Shown here: positions 1 through 11,306 of the stretch, in pieces
How the letters are laid out: each line of letters starts with the position of its first letter
Numbering within the stretch: position 1 is the stretch's first letter
Source of the DNA: Kappaphycus alvarezii
Lineage: Eukaryota > Rhodophyta > Florideophyceae > Gigartinales > Solieriaceae
Direction: 5' to 3'
Assembly (NCBI GenBank): GCA_002205965.3
Contig: NADL03000168.1
Coordinates: forward strand, 93,746-157,745
DNA: 64,000 nt
Translations under genes and position numbers: made by a program
Notes under the pieces: model-generated
The model's input: the letters and a program-made list of their open reading frames with translations, nothing else
Database searches by the model: none
What the model was told of the DNA's origin: nothing

Positions 1-99
1 CTTATAGCAGAACAAACACGGAATAAACATTTGGAATCAACGGTAAACGTGGTGGTCCGTGAGGGGGGAAAATTCCCCAGTAGGTGACTCAGGTGTGTG

Positions 100-600
100 A
101 CCTTGTCGACGGCGTCAGCTGCGGCCAGTAGCTCAGCAGTCCTTGTGCTGCGGCTACCCTCCTTGCTAGCCTCGACATCCAGCTTGTCGTGTGGACCACT
201 GCGCCACTGCGTCGAAACGATGATTGCCCTCACGAACGTTTGTCTTGTCTTAAGGTTTGTGCATAGAGGCATTCGACACGAACTCGTGCCGAAATGGTTC
301 CGTCTGTGGAGGTTGAAAATTGATGATCGCGGCGGTGCCCTTTGCGGTTTTCAGTGCTGTGTTGAGAGAGCGAAGGTGATGAAGCTGAAGGTTCCCAGAT
401 TTGGGTGCAGCATCATAAACAATGAAGGAAATGGTTGGACTGGTTAACCTGTCGATGTATAGCAGCTTGCCAATCACGGATTGGTAGTCCCCAGGCTCGG
501 CGGTTGTTGCTGCTCTGTCACTTCTAATCGTACCGACATTAGTGCGGCAAACCGATACTAGCTTTTCCTTGGCATCCAAGGTAATAAACCTGACAAAAGT
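100..600 (-). pseudogene. Ty1/copia A: end of RT and start of RNase H, decayed
   Basis: Minus-strand reading contains a copia connection/RNase H block. Recognisable pieces are DYQSVIGKLLYIDRLTSP, then HHLRSLNTALKTAK, then EFVSNASM, the usual start of the copia RNase H domain. This is the 3' part of the same element whose integrase lies at 3.3-4.4 kb and whose RT lies at 0.64-1.7 kb. Downstream toward position 1 the frame decays and no LTR is visible before the window edge. Frameshifts separate it from the RT block. The family assignment rests on motif order rather than on a continuous frame. Confidence 0.72.
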
Positions 601-637
601 TGCGTGAAATTCGCTCCGTGATCTCAGACTCAGTAGC

Positions 638-1722
638 TTAAAGACTATTCAAGTCAAATTCTGCTTGAAGTAAAGCCTCGAACTCACCCAAAATAGCTTG
701 CGTTCCCGTGTACGAATAATCGTCCACTTGCACAAAAACTAGAAGGAACTCCGTCCTTCGACGTAAAAATATGAGCAGGGCTCGTACCGTGATTGTCTGG
801 CTCCAAATGTCTTGGTGAGAGCTGTTACGAAGTAAAATACCAAAGCCGTCCTGATTCATTCAAGCCATAAGCAGCAGACAACAATAGCCGCAGGCCAGAC
901 GGATACTTTTCTTCGCGAGGCGGTCGTACGTAAATTGTTCGATTAAAACCCCTCGCCTGTAAATAAGCTATCCTCACCTCTACTTTTCTAAAATTGCATC
1001 CTTGCTCCACCGCCAGTGAAATCATTAGCCTGAAGCAGTCAAGATAAGAGAAGGTGCATCGCAGCGAATATTTTCTTTCTCCAAGTCACGGAGTCCGCAT
1101 ACCACTATTCTGGCTTTAGGCGTGCCGCTAGCCTTGCGCTTGTAAACGCTGTGGTTACCAAATGTACTGCAATCAGGCGGATCATCTCGCATGGCCATTC
1201 TCTTGAATGCGCAGTTCTCGATCCAGGAATGTCGCTCCTTGCCGTATGCCTCGATACTTTCCTCGGCCGACAGTTGATCGGTTGGGTCTGATGTGTGTGT
1301 CTTGAGATGCTGCCTCGGAATTGGACCTATAAAGTTTGTTGAATCAAGATCTGAATCCTAGTCGCTGTCATTTGTATCTCCCGAGGTTATCCTTTCCAGC
1401 TATATTTGACGTAGCTGGATGCATCATTACTGGATACCACCTGAAGTACCGGACTGAATGAGACTCTCTTGTCCTTAAGAAGATGCTCGTTATTTGGCTG
1501 CAGTTTTAGAGCGCTGATCTGCGTCGCGGTTCCACCATTTTGCCGGGTAGCCCCTTGGCGACTTTCCAATGAATTCTTCCGCTTCTCTTGTTAGTTCTCG
1601 TAATTCCCTACATACACTACCCCCGCAGACGTTGTTGATTGGTTCTCGTGGGAAACTGGTCTGCTGCTTGTTACTGTCTTGAATTCCCGGCAGCTGGTAG
1701 CCTTTGTGATCAGTTAGATGTG
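638..1722 (-). pseudogene. Ty1/copia A: reverse transcriptase segment, decayed
   Basis: Two overlapping minus-strand frames carry copia RT motifs: VEVRIAYLQARG (equivalent of the VDVKTAFLQ block), IYVRPPREEKYPSG, LLLSAAYGLNESGRLWY, and then LVFVQVDDYSYTG, the YVDD-box equivalent with both catalytic aspartates. A frameshift near 850 separates the palm blocks. Positions 1,030-1,722 hold the integrase-RT linker in broken frames. At 1,722 the element is interrupted by the LTR-like insertion. The domain type resembles fungal-style copia RTs. Certainly inactive. Confidence 0.78.
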
Positions 1723-1727
1723 GTATA
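1723..1727. repeat. Target-site duplication GTATA (left copy)
   Basis: Five bases GTATA directly precede the TGTTAGG terminus at 1,728. The same five bases follow the CCTAACA terminus at 3,229-3,233. A 5-bp duplication fits integration by an LTR-retrotransposon integrase. Confidence 0.8.
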
Positions 1728-2033
1728 TGTTAGGGATAAATGAGCAGGGAAGAGATACTCAGAACCAATTACCCCAAGAAGGAGGTGTTGCAAGCGACAG
1801 ACGTGCTACCGTGGTATTGTTGAACGAACGAAAAGGAGTGGATAGGGAAGACAGTTGAATGGGCTACAAGCAAGTATGGAAGGAGCAGGGTCTACCACCT
1901 ATGCTTAGTGACTAGGGTAAAATAAATGCTTCTTGGGTCTGAAGTTGACTCTCAACTTCCTAACTATTTGGGACTGGGCTTGAAGTTGTCTGCCAACTTG
2001 CTTGACCTCTCCATGAGGAAGCAGTTTACTCAG

Positions 2034-2041
2034 CTTATATA
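2034..2041 (-). promoter_or_regulatory. TATA-like box in the 3' third of solo LTR R1
   Basis: The minus-strand sequence TATATAAG is followed by a stretch (AGTAAACTGCTT, then GGTCAAGCAAGTTGGCAGAC) that is conserved in the R3 copy at 29.48-29.55 kb and, more diverged, in R2 at 26.84-26.90 kb. Conservation downstream of the box and a distance of about 300 bp to the LTR end fit a U3/R core promoter. Confidence 0.5.
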
Positions 2042-2257
2042 GACTTTTGGCTACCCCTAAAGTCCGAACAAAACTACAGAAGGTACCAGGAAATGCAAAG
2101 AAACAATTTGTGTGGATGACATACTCTAAACAGAAGATACTTAAGAAACTAACAATCAATGAGGTCCTCTTATCTCCCATTCTCTAAATAAGATCCAAAA
2201 AACTCCTAAAAAATATCCATACTGTCCAAGCAGTCCCCATAAATATCTGCGAATGGC

Positions 2258-2770
2258 TCACAGCTCTCTATTTCCTCCTGGGAGATCTAAACTACTAAAG
2301 ATATCTCCATCCGGTTCTAGCATCGGCACCACTTGATCCATACTCTCCAATTTAGGCCCCACCAGTACAACACTTTCCATGCCCCCATTTCCCTCATCCA
2401 ACTCGTCCTAGTCCTCGTCATCCTCCTCTTCCTCCTCCTGATACTCCTCATCCTCCTCTTCAACATCCTCATCCTCCTCTTCATTTTCCTCTTCCTCCTC
2501 GTTATTAACCTCATAGACCAATCCAGGGGCTACCCACTCCTCAAAGGTCTCCCCAGCTCCCTCCTAGATATCTAACTCCCGCCCCTTACCTACCTCCTCC
2601 GCCTAATCCTCGATAAAGAGGCGACGCACGAAGTCGATGACCTTCTTCTTGGTTTGCCGGCGCAGGTAGTCCTCGCGGCCAGTAGGTACGAAATGGAGTA
2701 GGGGAATAGAGTTTAGGGGGCGGGGATGGCGATTTTTGGAAATGATTTTCGAGGGGCGTAGATTGGTCAT
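2258..2770 (-). pseudogene. Acidic protein of the R family, copy 1
   Basis: From the ATG at 2,770 the frame runs 171 codons with three in-frame TAG codons and no frameshift. The N-terminal third is basic and proline-rich (MTNLRPSKIISKNRHPRP), then comes PTGREDYLRRQTKKK and FVRRLFIED, then a long Glu/Asp tract, then DQVVPMLEPDGDIFSSLD near the end. At least two of the TAGs stand where the related copies have glutamate-type codons, so single-base decay explains them. I do not recognise the family. The basic N terminus with an acidic tail could suit nucleic-acid or histone contact, but that is inference. A TATTTAAA box lies about 100-120 bp upstream. Confidence 0.6.
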
Positions 2771-3228
2771 TTTGGTAGGTTTGGGGGAATAGGAGGTAAT
2801 GGAGGGTTTTCAGGTGTGTGATGGGGAGAGGTGTGAGGAGCAAAATGATCGGGGACGTTTAAAACTTGGAATAAATGGGTTTAAATAGGCTCCCGGGGCA
2901 GGCTCCATAGATTAGAAATAGGTAAAATAAACCTGTAGGGGATTTTTGTAGTAGTGCATTCGCGCCATTTTTCTCAAAAAAAGCGATTTTGGAGGAGGAG
3001 GTAAGCAAAAAGGAAAACGAACTTGATTCGGGATCGATTCAGAGGGTAGATACAGTATAAAAATATCTATATAAAATGGAAGTAAATTTGGAGAGGACCG
3101 CGTAATGATAAGCGAGGTTCAGGGAGGACGGGGAAGGACCGGAACTATAAGCAAATTTGGACAAGGAGAGGTAGTATAGTAAACTATAGGCCTGTAGATG
3201 ACGGCGACAAAAAAATCTGCGCCTAACA

Positions 3229-3233
3229 GTATA
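3229..3233. repeat. Target-site duplication GTATA (right copy)
   Basis: This is the second copy of the 5-bp duplication flanking R1, identical to 1,723-1,727. Confidence 0.8.
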
Positions 3234-3312
3234 CTCATTTCGTCGGTTTTATCCGCGGAGCACGGTCGGGTTAGACCCGAACTGGACTCATAATTTTCTT
3301 TATGCTCGCCAA

Positions 3313-4400
3313 TCAGCGCTGGGTCCTTGGAGATCCTGGCTTTATCAGACTTCGTAACGTGGTCATTGTGGAAGCTTGTATATCATGTTTACATATGACA
3401 GTCACTATTGCTGGGCCGATAAACCCATCGCTATTCTCCAAATGTACAATAAGTCTCCGACGTTTACATGGTCGCTTTTCTTGTCGATGATTTCGATTCT
3501 GCCTGAAACGACAGCGTCTTCCTTGAGCTACCACATATTCAATGATTTCGCACGACTCAGGATTACAGATGCCACTGATGCAGGGCGGTCTTCCGAAAAG
3601 GGGATCAAACGTGAGGCGTTATAAAGTCCATGGCAGGAGTTATTGTGGAACTTTGCTGCCGCAAAGATGCTCATTAGGTCCATCTTTAGTTCGGCTAAAG
3701 CGAGGCGATTAAAGTAGCTTCGTATGGACTTGTTAGCTCTTTCAACAACTTCGTTGCCCTCGTGTTGGGTTTGCGGCTACTGCAAAACTAGTGATTCTAT
3801 CGCTGTCACAGAAATATTGTAATTATCTCTGTTATATTACTGGTCACCCCTTACTGTCCTGGGTGTGCCATGCCGTTAGAGTTGAATTTTTCGAAGACCT
3901 TTACTTGCTCGCACAGCATCCTCGTGCATAAATAGGCGGTCTCAGGTCATTTCGTACACAATCAATCGAGTGGAGGATTGACTTTTAATGAAAGAAAACG
4001 ACATCAACGGCTACTTCCTCCTCCGGCCTCATGGGCATTGCTGCCTTCGAACACACTGAAAGCGGTGGCGGGGTTTCTATAGAATGCATGGGCATTTGGA
4101 TATGATTTTGTCCAGCCGTTCTCCATACTGATCTTTCCACATTTTGGAATCGAGAATGAAATCCTTGGTTTAAGTTAGGGTACTGTGATGTAGTTGGAGA
4201 TGCAATTTGCGAAGCTCATTATCGCTAAGGGTGCGGCTACGTCTGGTCTCAACACTCGTTTTCTTGTCACTCTTTGCATGCTGTGGCTCAGCAGCCTTGA
4301 CGACCGAAACGAGATACACCTTGTCAGGCGTAGATGGTATGTAGTAGTGGTAGCCGGATCTAACATCCTTCGTTCCTTTTCGGTCACTGATTTCTAACAA
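3313..4400 (-). pseudogene. Ty1/copia A: integrase, decayed
   Basis: At 4,400-4,170 the minus strand carries the start of a copia GAG-pre-integrase zinc region, ending ELRKLHLQLHHSTLT. Around 3,760-3,560 a second block reads GNEVVERANKSIRSYF followed by FHNNSCHG, the stretch around the catalytic glutamate of copia integrases. Between them the frame breaks several times and the first two catalytic aspartates cannot be placed safely. The segment continues in the linker as far as the R1 insertion. Order and strand match the RT at 0.64-1.7 kb, so together they form one element. Confidence 0.7.
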
Positions 4401-5216
4401 GGGTATTTACGCTGCTCTTAAAGTGCTCTACTGGAGCTGATGTTAGGACGGAGGGTAAAATCAAATGTGACGGTCCCATGAATAGCTCAAACCGACGCAA
4501 AATTCTGTTAATTGCAAGAGTAATGTTCTGCTATTGAAGCTTAGAGTCGCTTTCATTGCGCGTAGCGATGAAAATCCCCAGAAATTTTTGATTTTGAGTG
4601 AGAAATGTATGTTAATCATGTTGAGGAAGAGATGAGGAGATTGCTGGGTTGAAAATTCAATTTTGTTACCACCAATCCGAATGGGGGTTTCTAAGTTGGT
4701 TCATATTGGTAAGACTGGAGGGGCTGTCTATAATATTCAATTCCTTGGCACAATTGAATGTCGGGCTATTCGGCGCTCGGAGGGAAGTGGCCGAATTTGT
4801 GAATCCACAGGTTGAGAGATGTCCAGGGTTGTTGTCGAGTGCTATCCTTTTTTAATTGTTATGTATTCCCTCTCCAAACCTCCCTCTTTTCAGTAGTTTA
4901 ATTATAACAGCTGGCCCACCTAGCGACTTTTTCAACCCCTGTAAAAGGCATCAACCTCAAAATGCCTTGTGCAATGGTCTAAAACAATAATGGCCTCCCA
5001 AGGAATGATAACACCGAAACGGGTGGACAGAAAAGACAACCCAGTATATATTGCATCCAAAGTGCAAAGTGATACGGTCTGGGCAGAAGTGGTAGCCACA
5101 GAATCGTAGGTAGCACAATGCACAGTTTGAATTTGAACTTGTAAAAGGATGTTGACTAATTGATAGGCTGATACTGCCATAGGTAAAAGGGAAAGTAATA
5201 TACGTTTCGCGAAACG
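4401..5216. other. No recognised gene; junction of two copia remnants
   Basis: This stretch lies between the integrase start of copia A and the RNase H end of copia B. It should hold the 5' part of A and any 3' LTR of B. I found no paired LTR copy and no motif I trust. The open frames on both strands look like shadows. Confidence 0.5.
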
Positions 5217-6100
5217 TTATTGCTTGATGCTCGGCCAACTTGAGAGTCGAGTAAAAGTAGCGCTGCGCCTAACCTTGGGAATATCGCGGAGGGCCGATCC
5301 AGGCATTCGGCGTGAGACCAACTTGTTGTCATTCAACAAAATCACCAGAGCCAGGTTGGGGCGCTCCTTCGTGAACCCGTCTGTAGGGTTTTGGTCCGTA
5401 GGAATCCAAAATACCTCAGTGATTTTCCGACGCTCATAACACCGACGCAACACGCGAGGATCGCCGACAGGCGTTTTCGATTGAAGTGTTGATTGATCCG
5501 GAACAAGCGTACAGACTACGGCTGAGAGTATACAGCTAGAGGGGAACATCGCTGTCAGTAAATGAGTTAACGGGGAGACGTAAGGCTGACCTAATGTAAA
5601 AAACATGAATCATAGCAAGCAGCTCAGCTGCAAGCACAACTCCAAGTCACACGTCTTTCCATACTGCCATAGTGCACTTTATTGGCCCTGTGAGATACAT
5701 CCAATAGAACCATGATAAAAATAGGCTGAGAGGAGGAGTCAGCATTGGTTGCGAAGCCTGCGTCGACAAATACAGCAATTCGAAGCGTACTGGGGTCAAG
5801 CGAAACGAGCTTGAGCGCACGGTCAGGATCCTCTAAACAGCGGCGGAGGTGACGGTTCAGGAACTTAGCTGCCTTCGCATCAGGCGAAGTACATTTAGAG
5901 GCAAGAGAGAAAGCTTACGTGACCTCAGGACGGCAGATTGCGGCGATGAATGCAGCCCTTGCACGTTGGGTAATTTACTTGTCCTTGCTGAAGTCCTCCT
6001 CATCGATATAACTCAATCTTCTGATGTGGTCAGGCTGAGTGATCCTGTAAACACCATCCCTCAGGGAAATAACAACACCACTGATTAGGACTGTCCCGCC
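5217..6100 (-). pseudogene. Ty1/copia B: RT end and RNase H
   Basis: Minus-strand frames contain RARAAFIAAICRPE and SPDAKAAKFLNRHLRRCLED, then LKLVSLDPSTLRIAVFVDAG FATNADSSSQ (RNase H catalytic Asp in VDAG), then VHYGSM and, after a frameshift near 5,600, YERRKITEVFWIPTDQNPTD and GFTKERPN. This is the full RNase H order of fungal-type copia elements, including the final DGFTKE box. Upstream pol is missing above 6,100, where AT-rich DNA begins. It is a separate element from copia A, because RNase H here lies 5' of A's integrase on the same strand. Confidence 0.75.
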
Positions 6101-9100
6101 GTCATTGAGAATTTGCTTTTGGTATATTATTACATTATTTCCGAGCTTTAGAGAAATAAATAGTTTATTTTTTTATTTATTCACTACAGAAAACAGAATG
6201 CATCCAGGAGTAGGCGTAAAATTATATATTTACTTATTTACAATGGATAAATGTGTAGTAGATATACCATAATAAATCATAAAAAGGAATCTATGGATGG
6301 AAAAATTCGGGAGAAATTTGAACTTGAAGTTCAAATAAATTTTTATTGCAATTTTACATCTATTACGTAATGATTTGTTCCGAAGAGCTTAGTCCAGAAA
6401 ATGAAACTTTCAACTTCATTCCAACAGTATACCTTCTCAGAACTAATTTACGATGCCAAAGTTGCTAATTTGGACTTATATTTGGGTTAAACTTGACTGG
6501 TGTCTAGATATGTACTGCAGAAAAACACTTACGATAACATGGTATTTCATTAAAACACTCAGCCATTATTTATCTTTTTCATGTATTCAATGATACAGCT
6601 CTGTATTTATGGATTATGCTTTTTCCTTTTTCAAGAGATCAAATAATTTTTCTTCAAAACTTATACAATATTTTGTAGTAACATACTTTCGTAGAGGCAG
6701 AAATAAAGATCCTACAAGAAATTTTCACAATCTTTGTATTTAAAGTTGTGTACGGACTTATTTGAGAAGGTAGTGAAACTAAAACTAGATAGATACTTTC
6801 AGGATTGTTAAAACATTTTTAACGACAGATTCAGCCACAACAAATGTCATTTAATTGAAAATAAGGTAATTTAGTATTAATCAAGCGGAAAAGTATATCT
6901 GCAATCCTTTCTAATAACCTTTTTAATATATATATATATATCAATGGAGAAATAATTTGTGGAAAATAGAAAAGGCGTTATATGAAAAGATGAAAGACAT
7001 AACTATTAATATAGAAGATTTCTATGTATTAACTCATTCATAACGGAAACAAGCACCATACAATGTTCAAAATATTAAATTAATAATTAAAACTGGGAGC
7101 TAGACTATCACTCGGTGCGAATCGGTGCGACTACTAACTGAATGGAAAGAACTTATTGGAACTTTATTTTTCAATAATAAGATACATGTTGTATGAAAAG
7201 ACTAGTAAATAAATTTTCGGAGGAGTGAAAGAAATTTTGAATATTCAGAGGTGTCTGTTTGATTTCCTACACTACATCTGATAAATTTCGAAAATATCCT
7301 TATATTGCAGACATATGTTATAATTGTATTGATTCGATTCTCTGAACCGAAAGGGAAGGAAATTATATATCAAGTAAAATGAAAAAATGAGAGTGCAATG
7401 TAATATGTTTGATTATGTAGTGATATATTTGGTGAATAAGAAACTGTGAGAGTACATTATTAGTGATATATTTGGTGAATACAAAACCACCTGCTTATAG
7501 GTCTAACATTAAAACTAGGCTAGTTGTACTATTACAGCTGTGCAACAACGATACCATATGAGACTTTTTAGGAAGAAAAATAACTGTAAAGAATTATTTG
7601 GTGACTAAACAATTTTACATTCACAATCAAGCCCAGTGTAAAATTAAAATATACCGAAACATACTTAAAAGCAACCTCAAGTACACTTAGATGTTTGTAT
7701 GTAATTAAATTATATTTTTTTGGGAACAAATGGAAATTTGAGTGAAAAACTGCGTAATAATTTAAAAATCTAGATATGCATATTAAAAACCCTGAAAAAC
7801 TATTGCAGATGTCTGTACCAGTGCAGGAACTGTTTTCAAATGCGCATAAGAAGAGGTACAGCAGGCCCGAAGTAGGGCATTTATAGATGAAATTGCTTTG
7901 TCTACGGCACAAAATTGTCAAGAGCTCTGCGGTGAGCAGTAATTTATTCGAGAGCTCTAAAGAGATGCTGGTGGAAAATTTTCAATCCCTTCGACCAAAA
8001 GAAAGCTGTGAACAGAATACCTGCAAAATGTTTATAGTCATTTTATGCTTAATCTTTACTTTTTTGAAATCCTTTACGTCTCTGCAATGATTGTATAGAA
8101 TTTTGAGGCTCATTGTAAAATCTGTAGTACTTATACCCAACATGTATCTAAGTTAGCTCAAAGCTTATAAATGTATTTATTCTGAAAACAATCTGAATTA
8201 TAAATAATGAGTATGATCCATAGACAAAAAATTAGCCTACCAACCAGTCAAAAAGTGGGCCACATTAGAGCTGACCTTCAGCTACACGTGTAATGTAAGT
8301 GAAATCGCTATCACCTTGGAATATTGGTCCAAGCCTCGAAAGGAGACCTATCGGACAATCTCCCTGGTGTGAGGGAACAAATTGGGATGCCACCCGCTGA
8401 TAAAGGAGGTAGGAACGGGTATTTGCCTGTTTTTATCATGTTTTCCAGCGAAAAAACCCTATTTTTTCTTAGTTTGTATGACTATATTAAAGTTAGACTG
8501 TTATATTAGGGAGAGGCCATATTCATGTGAATTATCACGAATTAAACGGAAAGAATATATGGAGTATCTGTACAAGTGACGAAAACAAATCCCAATACTG
8601 TTCTTCACTTCTTAAAATTGATGATGGACCGCTATTAACCCAGGTATATGCAGTTTCAAAACAATAATTTTTCTTAAAGTTAAGAAATTCATTTGTAGTA
8701 CAAAAACTATCGTGATGATAATGAGAAGCAAAGGGATGTTTTACTAACATTATTGCAGAGACAATAGTAGTAGTAATAGTAACTGTACATAATTAGAAGG
8801 ATGAAGATTGGAATACTAATTTTCGCATCAATAGCGACTCAAGTAACGTACTGGCAATACCTCTAGCTTTCTACCGAAAGACGGATTCAAATGTGCCAAT
8901 TCTTAGACAGAGGGAAAATGATCATAATATAAAATGTTTGAACTCTATTTTTACGCTTTTGGGCACTTATAATCTTTTTTGATTCTATATCCCTCATGCT
9001 AGATTCTTTGCACACTACACTTTATTTTAACTTCCAACAGGCTTAAATTTTGCTTAACTTTGCTCAAATCTAAAGCTGATGCCATGGGGCTGTTTTGTGA

Positions 9101-9200
9101 GACTCGTTGGATCTGTCCATGAAGATTGAAAGAAAATAGACGACCCTATCAGCGGCAGTTGTAGTGGAAAACCCTCATTTTTGGAAAGATCTTTTCCTGA
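6101..9200. other. AT-rich region without recognised genes
   Basis: Long A/T-rich stretch with a small (TA)n run near 6,930. Reading frames are short and lack family motifs. From about 8,300 composition is slightly less AT-rich but still featureless. It may be decayed repeat, possibly base-biased mutation of old elements, but I cannot align it with anything else in the window. Confidence 0.6.
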
Positions 9201-9212
9201 AGGGTTATGCAA

Positions 9213-9330
9213 AAAAACTTATTGCACAGTATACTGTTCAATGGACCCACTTCAGTTTTAATGGCCAAAAAGCTTATTGCACAGTAAACTGTTTAAATGA
9301 CCCACTTCAGTTTTAATGGACCCATCTCAG
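9213..9330. repeat. Short tandem repeat, unit about 58 bp
   Basis: Two imperfect units share AGCTTATTGCACAGTA-like and GACCCACTTCAGTTTTAATG segments, followed by a partial third unit (CCATCTCAGTTTTAATGGA). A related TATTGCACGGTATACTG stretch occurs near 13,080, so the repeat may mark the two ends of the degraded element between them. Confidence 0.55.
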
Positions 9331-9770
9331 TTTTAATGGAACTATAGCTAAATGTCTAAGAGCTCTTCGACTTTTTGCAACCTGAGCTTTCGACATTGCT
9401 GCTATGCAGCGTTCCCCGCTTCCTCTTTGGCTTTGAGGCAGATATTGTGGCTCTTTGGCTTTGAGGCAGATATTGTGACAATCTGAAACTGAGAAGCCAC
9501 CCGACTGCTTGAGTTCCATCCTCCGGAGCTTCCTTCTTTAACTACGACAGCTAACTTCATTCTCCGTCTAGTCCTAGGTGCAACGGAATCAACTTAATTT
9601 TCGGCATGAAAGTCACCAAAGAACTTCCTTTTGGATTTCCGACTGCTCAAACTCCAAAAAAATCTCCTTTGGGCTTGTGAGGTCCCCTTATTGACACTTT
9701 TGCTAGTCTTTCTGATACTACTAGACTTGATCGACCTCCAGAACGATTAGGGGGCTCAAAAACTTTGATT

Positions 9771-10049
9771 TTATGCCATACATTGAAGCAACTCTTGCGG
9801 AGTCCATCGTCTGTTCTGACAAAGTGGCAGAAGAAATTTGTCAACTATGAAATACCCTTGTTCCGACCAGACTCCTCTTTTGTGACCACAAAGAGGACAG
9901 AAAAGAAGGCCTTTTCCTTTAACAGGAGAGTTTCCAGTGACAGTAAACCGCAATTCGCTTCCATCAATACTTTTGAACCACACCAAACGCTTTCTTTTTC
10001 GCACTTTTGCTATTTTCATTAGCCTTTTGATCTCTTCTGTATCAAACAC
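9771..10049 (-). pseudogene. Zinc-ribbon-like segment of a degraded element
   Basis: The minus-strand frame reads RFTVTGNSPVKGKG then FCPLCGHKRGVW, then LPLCQNRRWTP. A CxxCG knuckle followed by a second cysteine cluster and a W/R-rich end resembles the C-terminal zinc-binding tail of some transposon-encoded proteins of protists, including piggyBac-like ones. This is a weak family call. It lies downstream, on the same strand, of the YqaJ-like motif at 10.4-10.7 kb, so both may come from one protein. Confidence 0.35.
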
Positions 10050-10399
10050 TCCTCCATCACCTCCCCCATTTTTGTCTTCAACTAGAGAGGCAGCATGTTT
10101 TGACAGCTTATTGGCGCATCCTCACTAAAATCACCCATATTTTAAGCCTTACAGAAATTTTGCGATATTTATCCAGGGAAACAAAATATTCATCAGTCTA
10201 GAGCAGTCTTGAAGCTGGAAGATCTGTATGTGAGAAAAGCATTAACTGCTAGAATCTTTATCACCTGTGAGACAATATTTTGTTTTCATTTGTAATGTAC
10301 TGACGGTGCTCTCGCCCCACCTCTATGCTGTGTTGCCCCATCGACTCCATTTCTTATCTCCGAACATAAAGACTGTGACGCACGAAACACTTATCACCA

Positions 10400-10700
10400 A
10401 TTGTGCACCTCATTAGATCAAGAGTGGCCAAAGTAATATCATTTCCAAGTCTTGTCGAAGCCACTCTAGTTTTGATCTCCGATGCAGCGATCAGTACTTA
10501 TTGCGATCGGGAGCTATCATACCATCACTCTAGACCCATACCTTCAACATCCTTCACATAGAGGATTAAAACCCCATCCGGGGAACAAATCAAGTATGAT
10601 TTATCCTTTCTGCCCAATAATTCCATCGAGAAGACATCTATGACATGCTTTTGACTCTTGAATGCTCTGGAAACAGTACCCTCATTACTTGAACCTCTCA
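10400..10700 (-). pseudogene. YqaJ/lambda-exonuclease-like PD-(D/E)XK remnant
   Basis: Minus-strand translation gives KSYLICSPDGVLILYV, then after a stop and frameshift AASEIKTRVAST and GDKCFVRHSLYV. The SPDG...EIKTR pair is the catalytic signature of YqaJ-type recombinase nucleases (Asp of SPDG, Glu-x-Lys of EIK). In eukaryotes such domains occur in virus-like and transposon-encoded proteins. About 45 codons separate the two motifs, which is a normal spacing. The call rests on these two motifs only. Reading frame breaks show it is dead. Confidence 0.42.
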
Positions 10701-11306
10701 TCATAGCCGCAATACAGACGTTTACACTAAACTAACATTTTGCAAAGAGCTCAAACTAATCTTCGTTGGTCCTTTTCTGTACACTCTACGGGTTTTCAAT
10801 ACTTAAAAGCTCTCTTACACGCAAATTTCTTGTCAAAAACATCTCTTTATTAGTCCCTGTCACTATAAATTGCCTCCGCAGGAGTCCTCACACCTTTTCC
10901 AATAAGTCAATATCAAACATTTATCCCTCAGATGATCCTCCACTTTCCTATTCAGATTAGTTGGTTTTCCGTTCCTTCGACAAACAGATTCCATTCCAGG
11001 TTTACACTGGTTTCTGGCACTGCAACTCAGCAGCATATAGTATCCCTTGCACTTTGCAGAACACAGTATATAAACCGCAGGAATTTAGAAAATCATTGAT
11101 TTCCACACTCACGCACTGCGATGGCCATGATCTTCCGGTGAAACACTACCTTCTCAGCTTCTCCCATCACTTTAGTTGTCAACTAAACATCAGGACCTGC
11201 ACATTGGTTATCGTCAATAACCAAATCCCTCATTCTGTCCAAATCGACAACAAACGATATCAACTCTGTTTCTACCTCATTTCCCCTCTAGTGTTATGAG
11301 TCAAAT

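Larger units (their letters stand above)
1728..3228 (-). mobile_element. Solo LTR-like element R1 (1,501 bp) with internal acidic ORF
   Basis: The block begins TGTTAGG and ends CCTAACA, a perfect 7-bp terminal inversion, and is flanked by the 5-bp repeat GTATA. It interrupts the copia A element between integrase and RT. Reading on the minus strand, a TATTTAAA box lies upstream of a small ORF. After the ORF comes a second TATA-like box (TATATAAG, 2,034-2,041) about 300 bp before the end, as expected for U3-R-U5. No second LTR or internal pol region is present, so a solo LTR with an ORF in U3 is the best reading. Two relatives occur at 25.96-27.0 kb and 29.24-30.6 kb. A short DNA transposon with 7-bp inverted ends is the alternative. 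Confidence 0.7.

Noticed and set aside
2333-2575. Leucine-rich plus-strand ORF that looks like a membrane segment
   Set aside because: It is the antisense of the Glu/Asp codons of the R-family acidic protein. The conserved frame in the other copies is the minus-strand one.
2258-2770. Possible TAG codon reassignment, since all three stops in R-family copy 1 are TAG
   Set aside because: Other copies have TGA and TAA at unrelated places, at least two of the TAGs can come from acidic codons by one change, and copia elements carry TAA and TAG breaks alike.
1728-3228. R1 as a short DNA transposon with TGTTAGG inverted ends
   Set aside because: Not excluded, but TG/CA ends, 5-bp duplication and a TATA-like box near one end fit an LTR better, and no transposase is associated.
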